Part shown: one piece after another, positions 1-8,538 of the stretch
How positions within the stretch are numbered: position 1 is the stretch's first letter
How the letters are laid out: each line of letters begins with the position of its first letter
NCBI RefSeq assembly: GCF_034387475.1
Contig: NZ_JAXCIL010000001.1
Location: 2,418,001 to 2,482,000 of the forward strand
DNA length: 64,000 nt
Direction: 5' to 3'
From: Pseudomonas sp. Teo4
GTDB lineage: Bacteria; Pseudomonadota; Gammaproteobacteria; Pseudomonadales; Pseudomonadaceae
Made by a program: the position numbers and the translations under genes
Notes under the pieces: model-generated
The model's database searches: none
Told to the model about the DNA's origin: nothing
Seen by the model: only the letters and a program-made list of their open reading frames with translations

Positions 1-2
1 TC

Positions 3-398
3 AATCGTCTCGACCAGCTCGATTTCGCCGGCATCGCCGCCCGCCTCGGCCTGCCACTGACCAGCGTCGAGCGACACATGAAGCAGGCACTGCAGACCGC
101 ACGTCCCCAGGGCGACGAACTGGCAAGCATTGCTGGGCACTGGTATGTGCGCCTGCAGACCCCACAGGTAAGCGCCTGCGAACGCATTGATTTCCGCCGT
201 TGGCTCGACGCCGACCCTGCACATTTGCAGGCCTTCCACGATACCGAACTGTGCTGGCGCAGCCTTTTGGCACCGGCGCGTGAACTCGGGCATGACGGCT
301 GGTATCGGCAAGGTCGCGCGGCGCTCTCGCTGGGCGGGTGTTCGATAGCGCTTGGCCTTGGCGTGGCTGCGTTGCTGCTGTTCGGCTTTGCTGCCTGA
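3..398 (+). CDS. C-terminal part of an ECF sigma factor fused to a FecR-type anti-sigma domain (IutY-like)
   Basis: The gene enters from the left edge, so only the last 131 codons are visible. The first ~30 residues (AGIAARLGLPLTSVERHMKQ) look like the helix-turn-helix of sigma-70 region 4. The frame then runs straight into a FecR N-terminal (DUF4880-like) segment with WYVRLQ, ERIDFRRWLDADPAHLQAF and a WRSL end, followed by one hydrophobic segment (ALGLGVAALLLFGF) and the stop. Iron-starvation sigma factors and FecR anti-sigma proteins are normally separate genes. A single-chain hybrid is known in P. putida as IutY. I infer a membrane-tethered sigma factor for a siderophore receptor, released by proteolysis. 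No periplasmic domain follows the membrane segment. The receptor gene would lie outside the window. Confidence 0.72.
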   Translation, partial: NRLDQLDFAGIAARLGLPLTSVERHMKQALQTARPQGDELASIAGHWYVRLQTPQVSACERIDFRRWLDADPAHLQAFHDTELCWRSLLAPARELGHDGWYRQGRAALSLGGCSIALGLGVAALLLFGFAA

Positions 399-479
399 GC
401 AGCATCGTCACAGCCCAGACACGCAATCGAACGGGCGTGCTCGCGGCACCCCCGCCTCCGTTCAATTCGCGCCTGCCCC

Positions 480-1520
480 TCAAATACGCGCATCGCGCCG
501 GCCGATGCCCTGCAACAGCACCGCAACCACGATGATCGCGCCCTTGATGACCTGCTGCGGGTAGGCCGGCACGCTGAGCAGGTTCATGATATTGCCGATC
601 AACCCCAGCACCAGGACGCCTACCACGGTGTAAAACAGGCTGCCCTTGCCGCCCGACAACAGCGCCCCGCCAATCACACAGGCGGCGATGGCGTCCAGTT
701 CGAGGGCCAACCCGGCGTTGGGCGTGGCCACCCCGGATCGCGAGGCAATCACCACCCCGGCCAGGGCGCTGAGGCCGCCGCAGAGGGCATAGGCCGCCAG
801 TTTGTAGCGCTCCACGGCAATACCGGCCAGACGCACGGCGGTCTCGTTGCTGCCGCTGGCCACGATCAAACGGCCAAAGGCGTTGTAGCGCAGCACCAGG
901 GCGAACCCGACGACCACCCACAGCGCCAGCCACACCGGCCATGGCACCCCGAACAACGGGTCGGCCAAGCGCCCAAAATCGCGCAACAAGGCGGCAGCGG
1001 GCTGGTCATCGGCCAACCGTTGTGGCTGCCCGTTGGACAGCATGAACGCCAGCCCACGTGCCATGGTCATCATCGCCAGGGTGGCAATGAACGGCGCCAT
1101 GCGCAGGTAGGCAACGAAAGTGCCGGTCACCAGCCCCATGAGTACGCCTGACGCCACTGCGATGGCCAGCGCCAGCAGCAGGCCGCCCGTGCCTGTGACC
1201 GGCAGCACGTTCAGGCTCATGGCCACGACGATGCCGCCCACCGCCGCCACGGAAGCCACCGACAGGTCGATGCCAGCGGTGAGGATGACGATGAGCATGC
1301 CGATACTCACCAGCATCAGCGGGGTCAGTTGGCGCAGCAGGTTGCCCAGGTTCTGCCAGGTGAAGAAGTCCGCCGACAGGCTGCTGGCCACCACGACCAG
1401 CACCAGCAGCATGACCAGTGCGTTATGCCGCAAAAATGCCCGGCGCCAATCCAGACGCCTGTCCTTGCCAGGTTCGCCGGGCAAATTTTCGACCGTGAGC
1501 TTACTCAGGTTGTCATGCAT
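480..1520 (-). CDS. Sugar-type ABC transporter permease (RbsC family)
   Basis: A 346-residue, very hydrophobic inner-membrane protein with the family signature GIDLSVASVAA near residue 85. It matches the ribose/xylose permease family (BPD_transp_2) in length and pattern. Its start overlaps the end of the ATPase gene by 8 bases, so the two are translationally coupled. It is the last gene of a minus-strand operon: aldehyde dehydrogenase, binding protein, ATPase, permease. The substrate cannot be told from the permease. The surrounding alcohol and aldehyde dehydrogenases suggest a polyol, diol or sugar alcohol (inference). Confidence 0.9.
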   Translation of the reverse strand: MHDNLSKLTVENLPGEPGKDRRLDWRRAFLRHNALVMLLVLVVVASSLSADFFTWQNLGNLLRQLTPLMLVSIGMLIVILTAGIDLSVASVAAVGGIVVAMSLNVLPVTGTGGLLLALAIAVASGVLMGLVTGTFVAYLRMAPFIATLAMMTMARGLAFMLSNGQPQRLADDQPAAALLRDFGRLADPLFGVPWPVWLALWVVVGFALVLRYNAFGRLIVASGSNETAVRLAGIAVERYKLAAYALCGGLSALAGVVIASRSGVATPNAGLALELDAIAACVIGGALLSGGKGSLFYTVVGVLVLGLIGNIMNLLSVPAYPQQVIKGAIIVVAVLLQGIGRRDARI

Positions 1521-3024
1521 GTTGTTCCACTCCCATCGCCAGACAGATCATTGCGTGTTCTTCGATCGCGGCGCCGCGCAGCTCGCCGGCAACAGCGCCA
1601 TCGCGCATCACCAGGACCCGGTCGCACATGCCGATCAATTCGGTCATTTCCGAGGACACCAGCACGATCGCCACGCCTGCCTCGGCCAGTTCATTGATTA
1701 CCCGGTAGATCTCGATACGCGCACCGATGTCCACACCCCGGGTCGGCTCGTCGAGAATCAGCACCCTGCAGCCAGCGTCGACCCATTTCATCAGTGCCAC
1801 CTTCTGCTGGTTGCCACCGGACAGGTCCCCCACCGCCTGTTCGATCGAGCCGGTTTTCAGCCGCAGCTGTCGGCGCAGCGCTTCGACCCCGGCCCGCTCG
1901 CGAGCGCCGTCGATCCAGCCGCCACGGCCGATGTAGGGCGAGCCGGGACGCAGCGCGGCGTTGACGCGAATCGACATCTCCAGCAAGACGCCTTGCTGCT
2001 TGCGATCTTCGGGCAGCAGGCCGATGCCGTTGCCGATCGCCTCGCGCGGGCTGCGGTTGCGCAATGCCCGGCCATCCAGGCGGATGCTGCCCGCACTGGC
2101 CGGGTCGGCGCCAAACAGGGCGCGCATGGTCTCGGTACGCCCGGAACCGACCAAACCGCCAAAACCCAGTACCTCACCCGCCCGCACGGTAAAGCCCACG
2201 TCACGCACCAGGGCCCCCGCGCACAACCCCTCCACCTGCAAACGCACCTCACCCAGGCTGGCCTGCCGTGGCGGAAACAGGTCGGACAGCTCACGGCCGA
2301 TCATCATCCGCACCAGCCCCCGCTGGTCGATGTCCGCCAGGGCTACGGTGCCGACGGTGCGCCCGTCCTTGAGTACGGTGGCGCGGTCGCAGATGCGGAA
2401 GATTTCGTCCATGCGGTGTGACACGTAGATGATGCAGACCCCCTTGCGCCGCAGCTCTTCAAGAATGCGGAACAGTTGCTCGGTCTCATGGGCAGTCAGC
2501 ACTGCGGTCGGTTCGTCGAACACCAGCACCGAAGCGTTGCGCGACAGTGCCTTGGCAATTTCCACCGCTTGCTGGTGGGCGACCGGCAGGTTTCCCACCG
2601 GCTGCGCCACGTCGATCTCGCCGAAGCCAAGTTCGGCCAGCACCGCCCGCGCCTTGTCGCGCAGCGCCGTGCGGCGCACCCAGCCACGGCCGTGGCCGAG
2701 GTCATCGATACAGATGTTCTCGGCCACCGACAAATGCGGGGCCAGGGCAAACTCCTGGTAGATCACCGATACGCCCAGGCTCAGGGCATCGGCCGGGCGC
2801 TCGATGCTCACCGGGCGCTCATCGAGCAGCACTTGGCCGGCATCACGCAGGTAAGCACCCGCCAGCACCTTCATCAGCGTCGATTTACCCGCGCCGTTCT
2901 CCCCCATCAGCGCGTGCACCTCACCGCGACGCGCACTGAAACTTGCACCGCTGAGCGCACTGATGCCACCGAAGGCCTTGTGGATGTCACGCAACTCCAC
3001 GGCGGTCTTGTTGGATGCATTCAT
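1513..3024 (-). CDS. Sugar-type ABC transporter ATP-binding protein with two nucleotide-binding domains (RbsA family)
   Basis: A 503-residue protein with two ABC domains in tandem, as in RbsA, XylG and MglA. Domain 1 has a perfect Walker A (GENGAGKST, residues 41-49) and a Walker B ending in VLVFDEPTA. Domain 2 has the signature LSGGNQQKVALMKW and the Walker B VLILDEPTRGVD. The domain 2 Walker A is degenerate (GLVGSGRTE), which is usual for this family. It energises import through the permease whose start it overlaps. The binding-protein gene lies 56 bases upstream. Confidence 0.93.
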   Translation of the reverse strand: MNASNKTAVELRDIHKAFGGISALSGASFSARRGEVHALMGENGAGKSTLMKVLAGAYLRDAGQVLLDERPVSIERPADALSLGVSVIYQEFALAPHLSVAENICIDDLGHGRGWVRRTALRDKARAVLAELGFGEIDVAQPVGNLPVAHQQAVEIAKALSRNASVLVFDEPTAVLTAHETEQLFRILEELRRKGVCIIYVSHRMDEIFRICDRATVLKDGRTVGTVALADIDQRGLVRMMIGRELSDLFPPRQASLGEVRLQVEGLCAGALVRDVGFTVRAGEVLGFGGLVGSGRTETMRALFGADPASAGSIRLDGRALRNRSPREAIGNGIGLLPEDRKQQGVLLEMSIRVNAALRPGSPYIGRGGWIDGARERAGVEALRRQLRLKTGSIEQAVGDLSGGNQQKVALMKWVDAGCRVLILDEPTRGVDIGARIEIYRVINELAEAGVAIVLVSSEMTELIGMCDRVLVMRDGAVAGELRGAAIEEHAMICLAMGVEQHA

Positions 3025-3080
3025 GAATAATCCCTCTGCAAGGCGGCGCCCCCTGGACGGGCGGCGCCGCTACGGCTGGC

Positions 3081-4322
3081 TCAGCGCACAGCGGCCTTGA
3101 GCTGCTCGATGGAGCGGAATGGCGGCACCCGGTCGGCGCTGGCGGGGGCGCCTTCCAAAGCAACGAAGTGCTCGACATTGGCCGGGGTGATCAGCTCCAC
3201 CGGGAAGTACGAAGCCAACGGCAGGTTGTTGGCCTCAAGCCCCTGGTCGACGATCTGGTGAATCAGCTCCACCGCAGCCAGGCCGGTCTGCGAGCCACTG
3301 TTGGCGGTGCTGACCATCAGCTTGCCCTGGCGGATCAAGTCGAGGGCGACCTTGAAGCTGCCGGCCCCGGACGCCACCCTTATCTGCTGGGTTTTGCCGG
3401 CATTCTCCAAGGCGTTGATGGCCCCGATGGCAATGAAGTCGTTCTCCGCCAGAATCAGGTTCAAACGCTCACCATGGGCCGAGAGGATGTCCTCGGTGGC
3501 GGCCAGGCCACCTTCCTCGGTCCAATCGCCGCGCCCCCAGGCCAGTACGTTGAAGCCGCCTTCCGGCCAGTTGAAGCTGCCTTTGGCCTTGACCTGCTGG
3601 AACAGCTCGAAGCCCTTGAGCCAGGCATCTTCCTTCGACAACCCCAGCTTGCGCTGCTCAGCACGAGCCTGAACGATCCCGGAAATCATGCCGTTGAGCC
3701 GGCTTTCGGAAGTGGAATTGCCCATCACACCAATGACCATGGCGGCGTTGATCTCGCTGCCTGGGTCGGTGTGTTCGACAATGTAGCGCCCCGCCTCCAC
3801 CCCGCTGCCGTAGGGGTTGCCCGTGCTGGTGGTCACCACCGGTGCACGGGCGTCGGGGGCGGTACCGACGGTGATCACCGGAATCCCGGCGGCCACCGCG
3901 CGCTCCACGTCGGCGACGGTACCGAGAATGTCGGTGGGGTCGATAACGATCACATCCACGCCCATGGTGATGAAGTTGTCGACCTGTGCGCTTTGCCGGG
4001 CCACGTCGCTGTCAGCCACTTGCACCTGCAGGTCATAACCATAGCGGTCGGCCAGGGTGCGGGCATCATCGATCATCGACACGAACCATGGGTTGCCAAG
4101 GGTGATCTCGCTCCAGCCGATGCGCAGGCGTTGGCCCTTCTTCTTCATCGGCAGGGCCTTGTCGATGGCCGCTCGGTCGGGCATCTGCGGGTCGACCAGG
4201 CCGGACAGCGCCGTGTTGGGAATCAACTGGTACAGCGGATGACGCGCCTCGGCGTTAGCCGTGCCGGCGAGCAGGCAGGCCAGCGCGGCGGCGCAGAGGC
4301 GACGGGCAACAATGTTTTTCAT
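3081..4322 (-). CDS. Periplasmic sugar-binding protein of the ABC importer (ribose-binding-like)
   Basis: A 413-residue protein with a clear signal peptide (MKNIVARRLCAAALACLLAG, cleavage after ANA). Its Peripla_BP_4 fold signatures include VDVIVIDPTDILGTVADVE and LNLILAENDFIAIGAINALE. It is longer than classic ribose-binding proteins (about 300 residues), with extra sequence at both ends. The leader reads GGAG followed directly by AACAACAAC and then the ATG. An AACAACAA motif between ribosome-binding site and start is the typical Hfq/Crc catabolite-repression target of Pseudomonas. It lies 33 bases downstream of the aldehyde dehydrogenase gene. Confidence 0.9.
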   Translation of the reverse strand: MKNIVARRLCAAALACLLAGTANAEARHPLYQLIPNTALSGLVDPQMPDRAAIDKALPMKKKGQRLRIGWSEITLGNPWFVSMIDDARTLADRYGYDLQVQVADSDVARQSAQVDNFITMGVDVIVIDPTDILGTVADVERAVAAGIPVITVGTAPDARAPVVTTSTGNPYGSGVEAGRYIVEHTDPGSEINAAMVIGVMGNSTSESRLNGMISGIVQARAEQRKLGLSKEDAWLKGFELFQQVKAKGSFNWPEGGFNVLAWGRGDWTEEGGLAATEDILSAHGERLNLILAENDFIAIGAINALENAGKTQQIRVASGAGSFKVALDLIRQGKLMVSTANSGSQTGLAAVELIHQIVDQGLEANNLPLASYFPVELITPANVEHFVALEGAPASADRVPPFRSIEQLKAAVR

Positions 4323-4331
4323 GTTGTTGTT
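4323..4331 (-). promoter_or_regulatory. Putative Crc/Hfq (CA) motif in the binding-protein leader
   Basis: On the coding strand the bases between the ribosome-binding site and the ATG read AACAACAAC. Hfq with Crc binds AANAANAA-type motifs at starts of catabolic genes in Pseudomonas and blocks translation when preferred carbon is present. The position is exactly where such sites act. Binding is inferred. Confidence 0.6.
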
Positions 4332-4355
4332 CTCCAGGTTGCCGGGGTGCGGGGG

Positions 4356-5864
4356 TCAGAGTTCGATCCAGGTGGACTTGAGCTCGGAGTACTTGTCCAG
4401 CGCATGCAGCGAGCGGTCACGGCCATTGCCGGACTGCTTGAAGCCGCCGAAGGGCATGCTGATGTCGCCGCCATCGAAGCAGTTGACCCACACGCTGCCC
4501 GCCCGCAGGCCGCGCGCCATCTGGTGGGCACGGGACAGGTCACGGGTCCACAGGCTGGCCGCCAGGCCATAGTGTGTGTCGTTGGCAATACGCAGCGCAT
4601 CGAGGTGGTCGCGGGCGGTGATCACCGACAGCACCGGGCCGAAGATTTCTTCGCGGGCGATGGTCATGTCGTTGCTGACCTCGTCGAAGATGGTGGGCGG
4701 CAGGTAGAAGCCCTCCGCGCCCAGGCCATGGCTGACCCGCTCGCCACCGAGAATCAACCGAGCGCCTTCCTGAACACCTTTGTCGATGTAGCCAAGCACC
4801 CGTTCAAGCTGGCCATGGTCGACCATCGCCCCCAACTGCGTGGTCGGGTCCAGTGGGTCGCCGGTGGTGATACCACGCGCCACCTTGAGCACTTCGGCGA
4901 CGAACTCGCCGCGAATGCCAGCCTCGACAATCAGTCGGGACGGCGCCACGCAAACCTCGCCCTGGTTGAAGAACATCGAACGCGCTGCGGTGGTGGCGGC
5001 TTTCTCCAGGTCACGGCAGTCGTCGAGGATGATGTTCGGCGTCTTGCCACCGCACTCCAGCCAGACTCGTTTCATGTTGGACTGGCCGGCGTACTGCAGG
5101 AACAATTTGCCCACCTCGCCAGAGCCGGTGAACACCAGCGTGTCGACGTCCATGTGCAGGCCCAGCGCCTTGCCGGCAGTGGGCCCGAACCCCGGAAGCA
5201 CGTTGAACACCCCGGCCGGAATGCCGGCCTCGGCGGCCAGTGCTGCCAGGCGCAAGGCAGTCAACGGCGACTGTTCAGCAGGCTTGAGCACCACCGAGTT
5301 GCCCATGGCCAAGGCCGGGGCGACCTTCCACATGGCCATCAACATGGGGAAGTTCCACGGCGTCACCGCGCCAACCACCCCGATGGCTTCACGGGTTACC
5401 AGGCCCAGCGCCGAAGGGCCGGAGGGCGCGACTTCGTCGTAAAGCTTGTCGCAGCTTTCGGCGTACCACTGCAGGCAGTCGTGCACGGCATGCACATCGA
5501 AGCCTGCGCTTTCGCTGATCGGCTTGCCCATGTCGAGGGTTTCCAGCAGCGCCAGTTCATCCATGTGTTGCTCGAACAGCGCGGCGAAACGCAGCATCAC
5601 CTGCTTGCGCTCCTTGGGTGTGCGGCGCGACCAGACACCATCGTCGAACGCCCGACGCGCGGCCTTTACCGCCAGGTCAACGTCCTCGGCCTGGCACGAA
5701 GCAACCTGGTTCAGCACCCGACCGTCACGAGGCGAGACATTGGCGAAGGTCTGCCCGCTCAGGGCATCGACGAAACGCCCGTCGACGAAGGCCTGGCTCG
5801 GCAAGGCGAGCTTGGCTACCTGTTGCTGAACAGCGCTGAGGTCTACAAAGTTGGCAAGGCTCAT
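4356..5864 (-). CDS. NAD(P)-dependent aldehyde dehydrogenase (PuuC-like ALDH)
   Basis: A 502-residue aldehyde dehydrogenase of normal length. It has the cofactor region VTPWNFPMLMAMWKVAPALA, the catalytic Glu in VWLECGGKTP and the nucleophilic Cys in FNQGEVCVAPSR. It most resembles the gamma-glutamyl-gamma-aminobutyraldehyde and general omega-aldehyde dehydrogenases. The start at 5864 is chosen because AAGGAG lies 6 bases before it; an in-frame ATG five codons upstream has no such site. It heads the ABC-transporter operon, so it probably oxidises the aldehyde made by the neighbouring iron-dependent dehydrogenases. Substrate unknown. Confidence 0.92.
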   Translation of the reverse strand: MSLANFVDLSAVQQQVAKLALPSQAFVDGRFVDALSGQTFANVSPRDGRVLNQVASCQAEDVDLAVKAARRAFDDGVWSRRTPKERKQVMLRFAALFEQHMDELALLETLDMGKPISESAGFDVHAVHDCLQWYAESCDKLYDEVAPSGPSALGLVTREAIGVVGAVTPWNFPMLMAMWKVAPALAMGNSVVLKPAEQSPLTALRLAALAAEAGIPAGVFNVLPGFGPTAGKALGLHMDVDTLVFTGSGEVGKLFLQYAGQSNMKRVWLECGGKTPNIILDDCRDLEKAATTAARSMFFNQGEVCVAPSRLIVEAGIRGEFVAEVLKVARGITTGDPLDPTTQLGAMVDHGQLERVLGYIDKGVQEGARLILGGERVSHGLGAEGFYLPPTIFDEVSNDMTIAREEIFGPVLSVITARDHLDALRIANDTHYGLAASLWTRDLSRAHQMARGLRAGSVWVNCFDGGDISMPFGGFKQSGNGRDRSLHALDKYSELKSTWIEL

Positions 5865-5881
5865 GAATAGCTCCTTCATAC

Positions 5882-5893
5882 ATGATGCATCAT
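5882..5893. promoter_or_regulatory. 12-bp palindrome ATGATGCATCAT, candidate operator
   Basis: A perfect palindrome directly upstream of the aldehyde dehydrogenase ribosome-binding site. A near-identical one (ATGATATATCAT) lies before the GldA-like gene at 9869. Short palindromes like this are typical of GntR-family operators, but no GntR gene is in the window, so the regulator is unknown. Confidence 0.5.
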
Positions 5894-5934
5894 TAAAATG
5901 ACGACACGTCGGCCCGAAGGCACCGGCATCGCCG

Positions 5935-7209
5935 CTAGAAACTCACCTCGGTCTTCAAGCCCCACACCACCACGCTGCGGTCGTGGTCGAAGCCGCCAGG
6001 GTTGCGGGTGTATTGCACGTTCGGCCGCACGGTCAGCGCCGGGGTCAGGCGCACCCCGTAATACACTTCGAGCGGATACTCGACGTCGGCACGCTGGTCG
6101 GTGGTGCCGGATTGCTGGGCACGCCGCGCCGAGCGCGGGTTGACTTCAAGGCGCCCAAGCGCCACGCCGATTTCATCCTGCGGGCGAGCGGCGAATGGGC
6201 CGCTGATAAATGCCCCCAGGTGCCAGACCCGTTCAATGGCCGAGACATCACGGTCGGACTGGATGAAGTTGGCGAACAGGGTCAGGCCCCGCGCCGGGTC
6301 GGCCGCGGCCGAATAGACCCGCTGCTGGGCCATGGCGTACCAGCCGTGGGCCTGGTCGTGATGCTCGGGTGCATTGCCGGTCAGGCCGATCGGCTGTCCA
6401 TCGACGTCCTGGTAGATATCGTCGAAATCACCGGTGTTGCGCCACACACCCACCCGGTAACTGCCCGGCAACCCGGCCAGCAGCGGTTTCCAGGCCAGCT
6501 CGCCGACGGCCAGGTGCCCTGTCGTGCCCGAAGGGCTGCCAAAATTCAGGCCTTGGCTGTTCTCGGTGAAACGCGGGTTGACCTGATAGATCGCAGTGTT
6601 CAGCCACCAGTCATCGGCCAGTTGCGCCTGCAACGCCGCTCCCCACTGGCTGACAGGCCAGGTGAACCAGTTGGGGGTGATGTACCCGGGCACCGTGCCG
6701 CAGAAGGTCAGGTTCTGGAAGGTGCAGGAAAACGGGAACACTTCCCCGCTCATGGGCAACCTGCCGACCTTGAGCAACAGACGCTCGTCGAGCAGGGCCT
6801 GTTGGTAATACAACTGCACCAGCCGCGTGACGCTGCCGTAGCCGTAGATTTCCTGGGCCGCCAGGAGTGTGCCGGTGTTGGCCTCCTGGGTCAGGCTCTG
6901 GCCGTTGCGATTGCTGAAGGTGATACGAAACGCCGCGCCTTGCCAGCCGAACAGACGCTGCAGGTCGAAGCGCGCGTCGGCCATCAACTGGTCGCTGTAG
7001 GTGCCCTTGTGGCTATCGCCGCCTTGGGTGTTGTAAGCCAGTTCGTTGACGTAGGTGAACTGAAAGTCCACGCCCTGCTCATGCAGGCGGGTGCGCTCAC
7101 CGCTCCAGTCGCCGAGCAGGAATTGGTCGGGCGAATAACTCTGGGCGTGGGCACAGGGCAAGGCACAGGCGCCCAGCAGGCTGAGCCCAAGCAAAGTGGT
7201 TCTTGGCAT
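5935..7209 (-). CDS. OprB-type carbohydrate porin
   Basis: A 424-residue outer-membrane protein. It has a signal peptide (MPRTTLLGLSLLGACALPCA, cut after AHA), the family start LLGDWSGERTRLHEQGVDF, repeated beta-strand pattern and a terminal Phe (WGLKTEVSF), as outer-membrane barrels require. The OprB family passes sugars and polyols. The start at 7209 is fixed by the signal peptide; the open frame extends 30 codons further without one. It sits between the iron alcohol dehydrogenase (152 bases upstream) and the aldehyde dehydrogenase (70 bases downstream). Its leader carries AACAACAA, a likely Crc/Hfq target. Confidence 0.88.
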   Translation of the reverse strand: MPRTTLLGLSLLGACALPCAHAQSYSPDQFLLGDWSGERTRLHEQGVDFQFTYVNELAYNTQGGDSHKGTYSDQLMADARFDLQRLFGWQGAAFRITFSNRNGQSLTQEANTGTLLAAQEIYGYGSVTRLVQLYYQQALLDERLLLKVGRLPMSGEVFPFSCTFQNLTFCGTVPGYITPNWFTWPVSQWGAALQAQLADDWWLNTAIYQVNPRFTENSQGLNFGSPSGTTGHLAVGELAWKPLLAGLPGSYRVGVWRNTGDFDDIYQDVDGQPIGLTGNAPEHHDQAHGWYAMAQQRVYSAAADPARGLTLFANFIQSDRDVSAIERVWHLGAFISGPFAARPQDEIGVALGRLEVNPRSARRAQQSGTTDQRADVEYPLEVYYGVRLTPALTVRPNVQYTRNPGGFDHDRSVVVWGLKTEVSF

Positions 7210-7240
7210 GTTGAGGTGTTCCCGAAACTGTTTTTTGTGG

Positions 7241-7248
7241 TTGTTGTT
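7241..7248 (-). promoter_or_regulatory. Putative Crc/Hfq (CA) motif in the porin leader
   Basis: Coding-strand AACAACAA, 31 bases before the porin ATG and inside a longer A/C-rich run. It matches the AANAANAA Hfq/Crc target, but lies further from the start than most proven sites. Confidence 0.4.
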
Positions 7249-7311
7249 CAGTGATTCGAGGGGCGGATTGGGCTTGCCAGAGGCCGCTGCGCGGGCCATC
7301 GCAGGCCCGCA

Positions 7312-7345
7312 GCTTTCACAGCTTCAACGCTGAACCTGTGAAAGC
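7312..7345. repeat. 10-bp perfect inverted repeat between dehydrogenase and porin genes
   Basis: GCTTTCACAG and CTGTGAAAGC with a 14-base loop, just after the stop of the alcohol dehydrogenase. A second GC-rich hairpin (GCGGGCC / GGCCCGC) lies next to it at about 7291-7310. Neither has a T-run, so they may be mRNA-stabilising or attenuating stems rather than terminators. Confidence 0.5.
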
Positions 7346-7360
7346 CACTGGGGCAGCGCG

Positions 7361-8533
7361 CTACAGGCACTGCCTGACGATTTCGGCTACCTCCTGCTGG
7401 TCGCGAATGGGTTTGGGGTGGCAGGCCAGGTCCTGGTTGAAGCTGGTCCACACCAGCTGGGCGAAAGCGTCGACCTGTTCGGGCTTGAGGCCATAGCTGC
7501 CGAAGGTGTCGCGAATGCCCAGGCGGGCGAAACGAGCACTGACGATATCGGGCAGGCGGGCGGCGCGCTCGGCCACCGACAGGGCCAGGGTGTCCGGGTC
7601 GAGGATCGCGGCGACGCGGGCGAACTTGTCTTCGGCCACCGGCAGGGTCCAGCGGATCACCTGGGGCGTGCTGGCCGCCACGGTGCCGCCGTGCGGCGCA
7701 TCGGTCATCGCCCCGAGCGGCTGGCCGAGGGCGTGGGACACGGTCACCCCAGCACCGGCAATCGCCATGCCGCCCAGGGTCGAGGCAAAGGCCATGCGCG
7801 CCCTCGCCTCCAGGTTGCCCCCCTGCTCGACGCAGCACAGGGCGTTGTCGGCGAACAGGCGGATGGACTCCAGCGCAACCATTTCCACCCAGGGCGTGGC
7901 GTGAATGCTGATGAACGCCTCCAGCGCATGGCAGAAGGTGTCGACGGCGGTCAACGCGGTCAGGCGTGGTGGTTTGGACACCAGAACCTGCGGGTCGATC
8001 AACGCCACATCGGGGTAGATGTTGGGGTTGACGATGGCGCATTTGAGGCCCAACTCGGGGTTGTTGATGACCGCGAACGGCGTGGCCTCGGTGCCAGTGC
8101 CGGAGGTGGTCGGTACCACCAGCAGCGGCAAGCCGCGAGTTTGCGGGCGTGTCACCGCCTCACCCAGGCGCTCGGTGTAGTCCCAGCACTTGCCACCGTG
8201 CACGGCGACGAAAGCCACCGCCTTGGCCGAGTCGATGGCGCTGCCGCCGCCAATGGCCACCACGGCCTGGCAGCCGGTGTCGTGCACCAGCGTCACGGCA
8301 CGGTCGATGGTGGTGTGCCGAGGGTTAGGGACGATGTCATGGAACGTTACCGCTTCGATTCCGTACTCGGCCAGGCTGCCAAGCACCTGCGCCTCCAGCG
8401 CACTGCCCTGCAGAAACGGGTCGATCATCAACAGCACTTTGTTGCCATAGGGCGCCACCCGCTCACCCATGCGCCGGATCGCGCCAACCTCGAAATCCAG
8501 TTTGACCGGCAGGCTTGCCTGAAATGCTTTCAT
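7361..8533 (-). CDS. Iron-containing alcohol dehydrogenase
   Basis: A 390-residue group III alcohol dehydrogenase with the nucleotide signature GGGSAIDSAKAVA. The metal ligands are seen as D and H in TAVDTFCHALEAF and two more His in VSHALGQPLGAMTDAPHGG. The family oxidises alcohols or diols or reduces aldehydes with NAD(P). The ATG at 8533 is preferred because AGAGG lies 9 bases before it; an upstream ATG at 8542 overlaps the stop of the preceding gene. Tight coupling to the GldA-like gene suggests that two successive alcohol groups, or two isomers, are oxidised. Substrate unknown. Confidence 0.9.
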   Translation of the reverse strand: MKAFQASLPVKLDFEVGAIRRMGERVAPYGNKVLLMIDPFLQGSALEAQVLGSLAEYGIEAVTFHDIVPNPRHTTIDRAVTLVHDTGCQAVVAIGGGSAIDSAKAVAFVAVHGGKCWDYTERLGEAVTRPQTRGLPLLVVPTTSGTGTEATPFAVINNPELGLKCAIVNPNIYPDVALIDPQVLVSKPPRLTALTAVDTFCHALEAFISIHATPWVEMVALESIRLFADNALCCVEQGGNLEARARMAFASTLGGMAIAGAGVTVSHALGQPLGAMTDAPHGGTVAASTPQVIRWTLPVAEDKFARVAAILDPDTLALSVAERAARLPDIVSARFARLGIRDTFGSYGLKPEQVDAFAQLVWTSFNQDLACHPKPIRDQQEVAEIVRQCL

Positions 8534-8538
8534 CCCAC

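Noticed and set aside
3168..5870. Very long open frame (900 codons) on the plus strand opposite the binding protein and aldehyde dehydrogenase
   Set aside because: It is the antisense shadow of GC-rich genes with clear motifs on the other strand; the sequence has no domain signature and is biased in composition.
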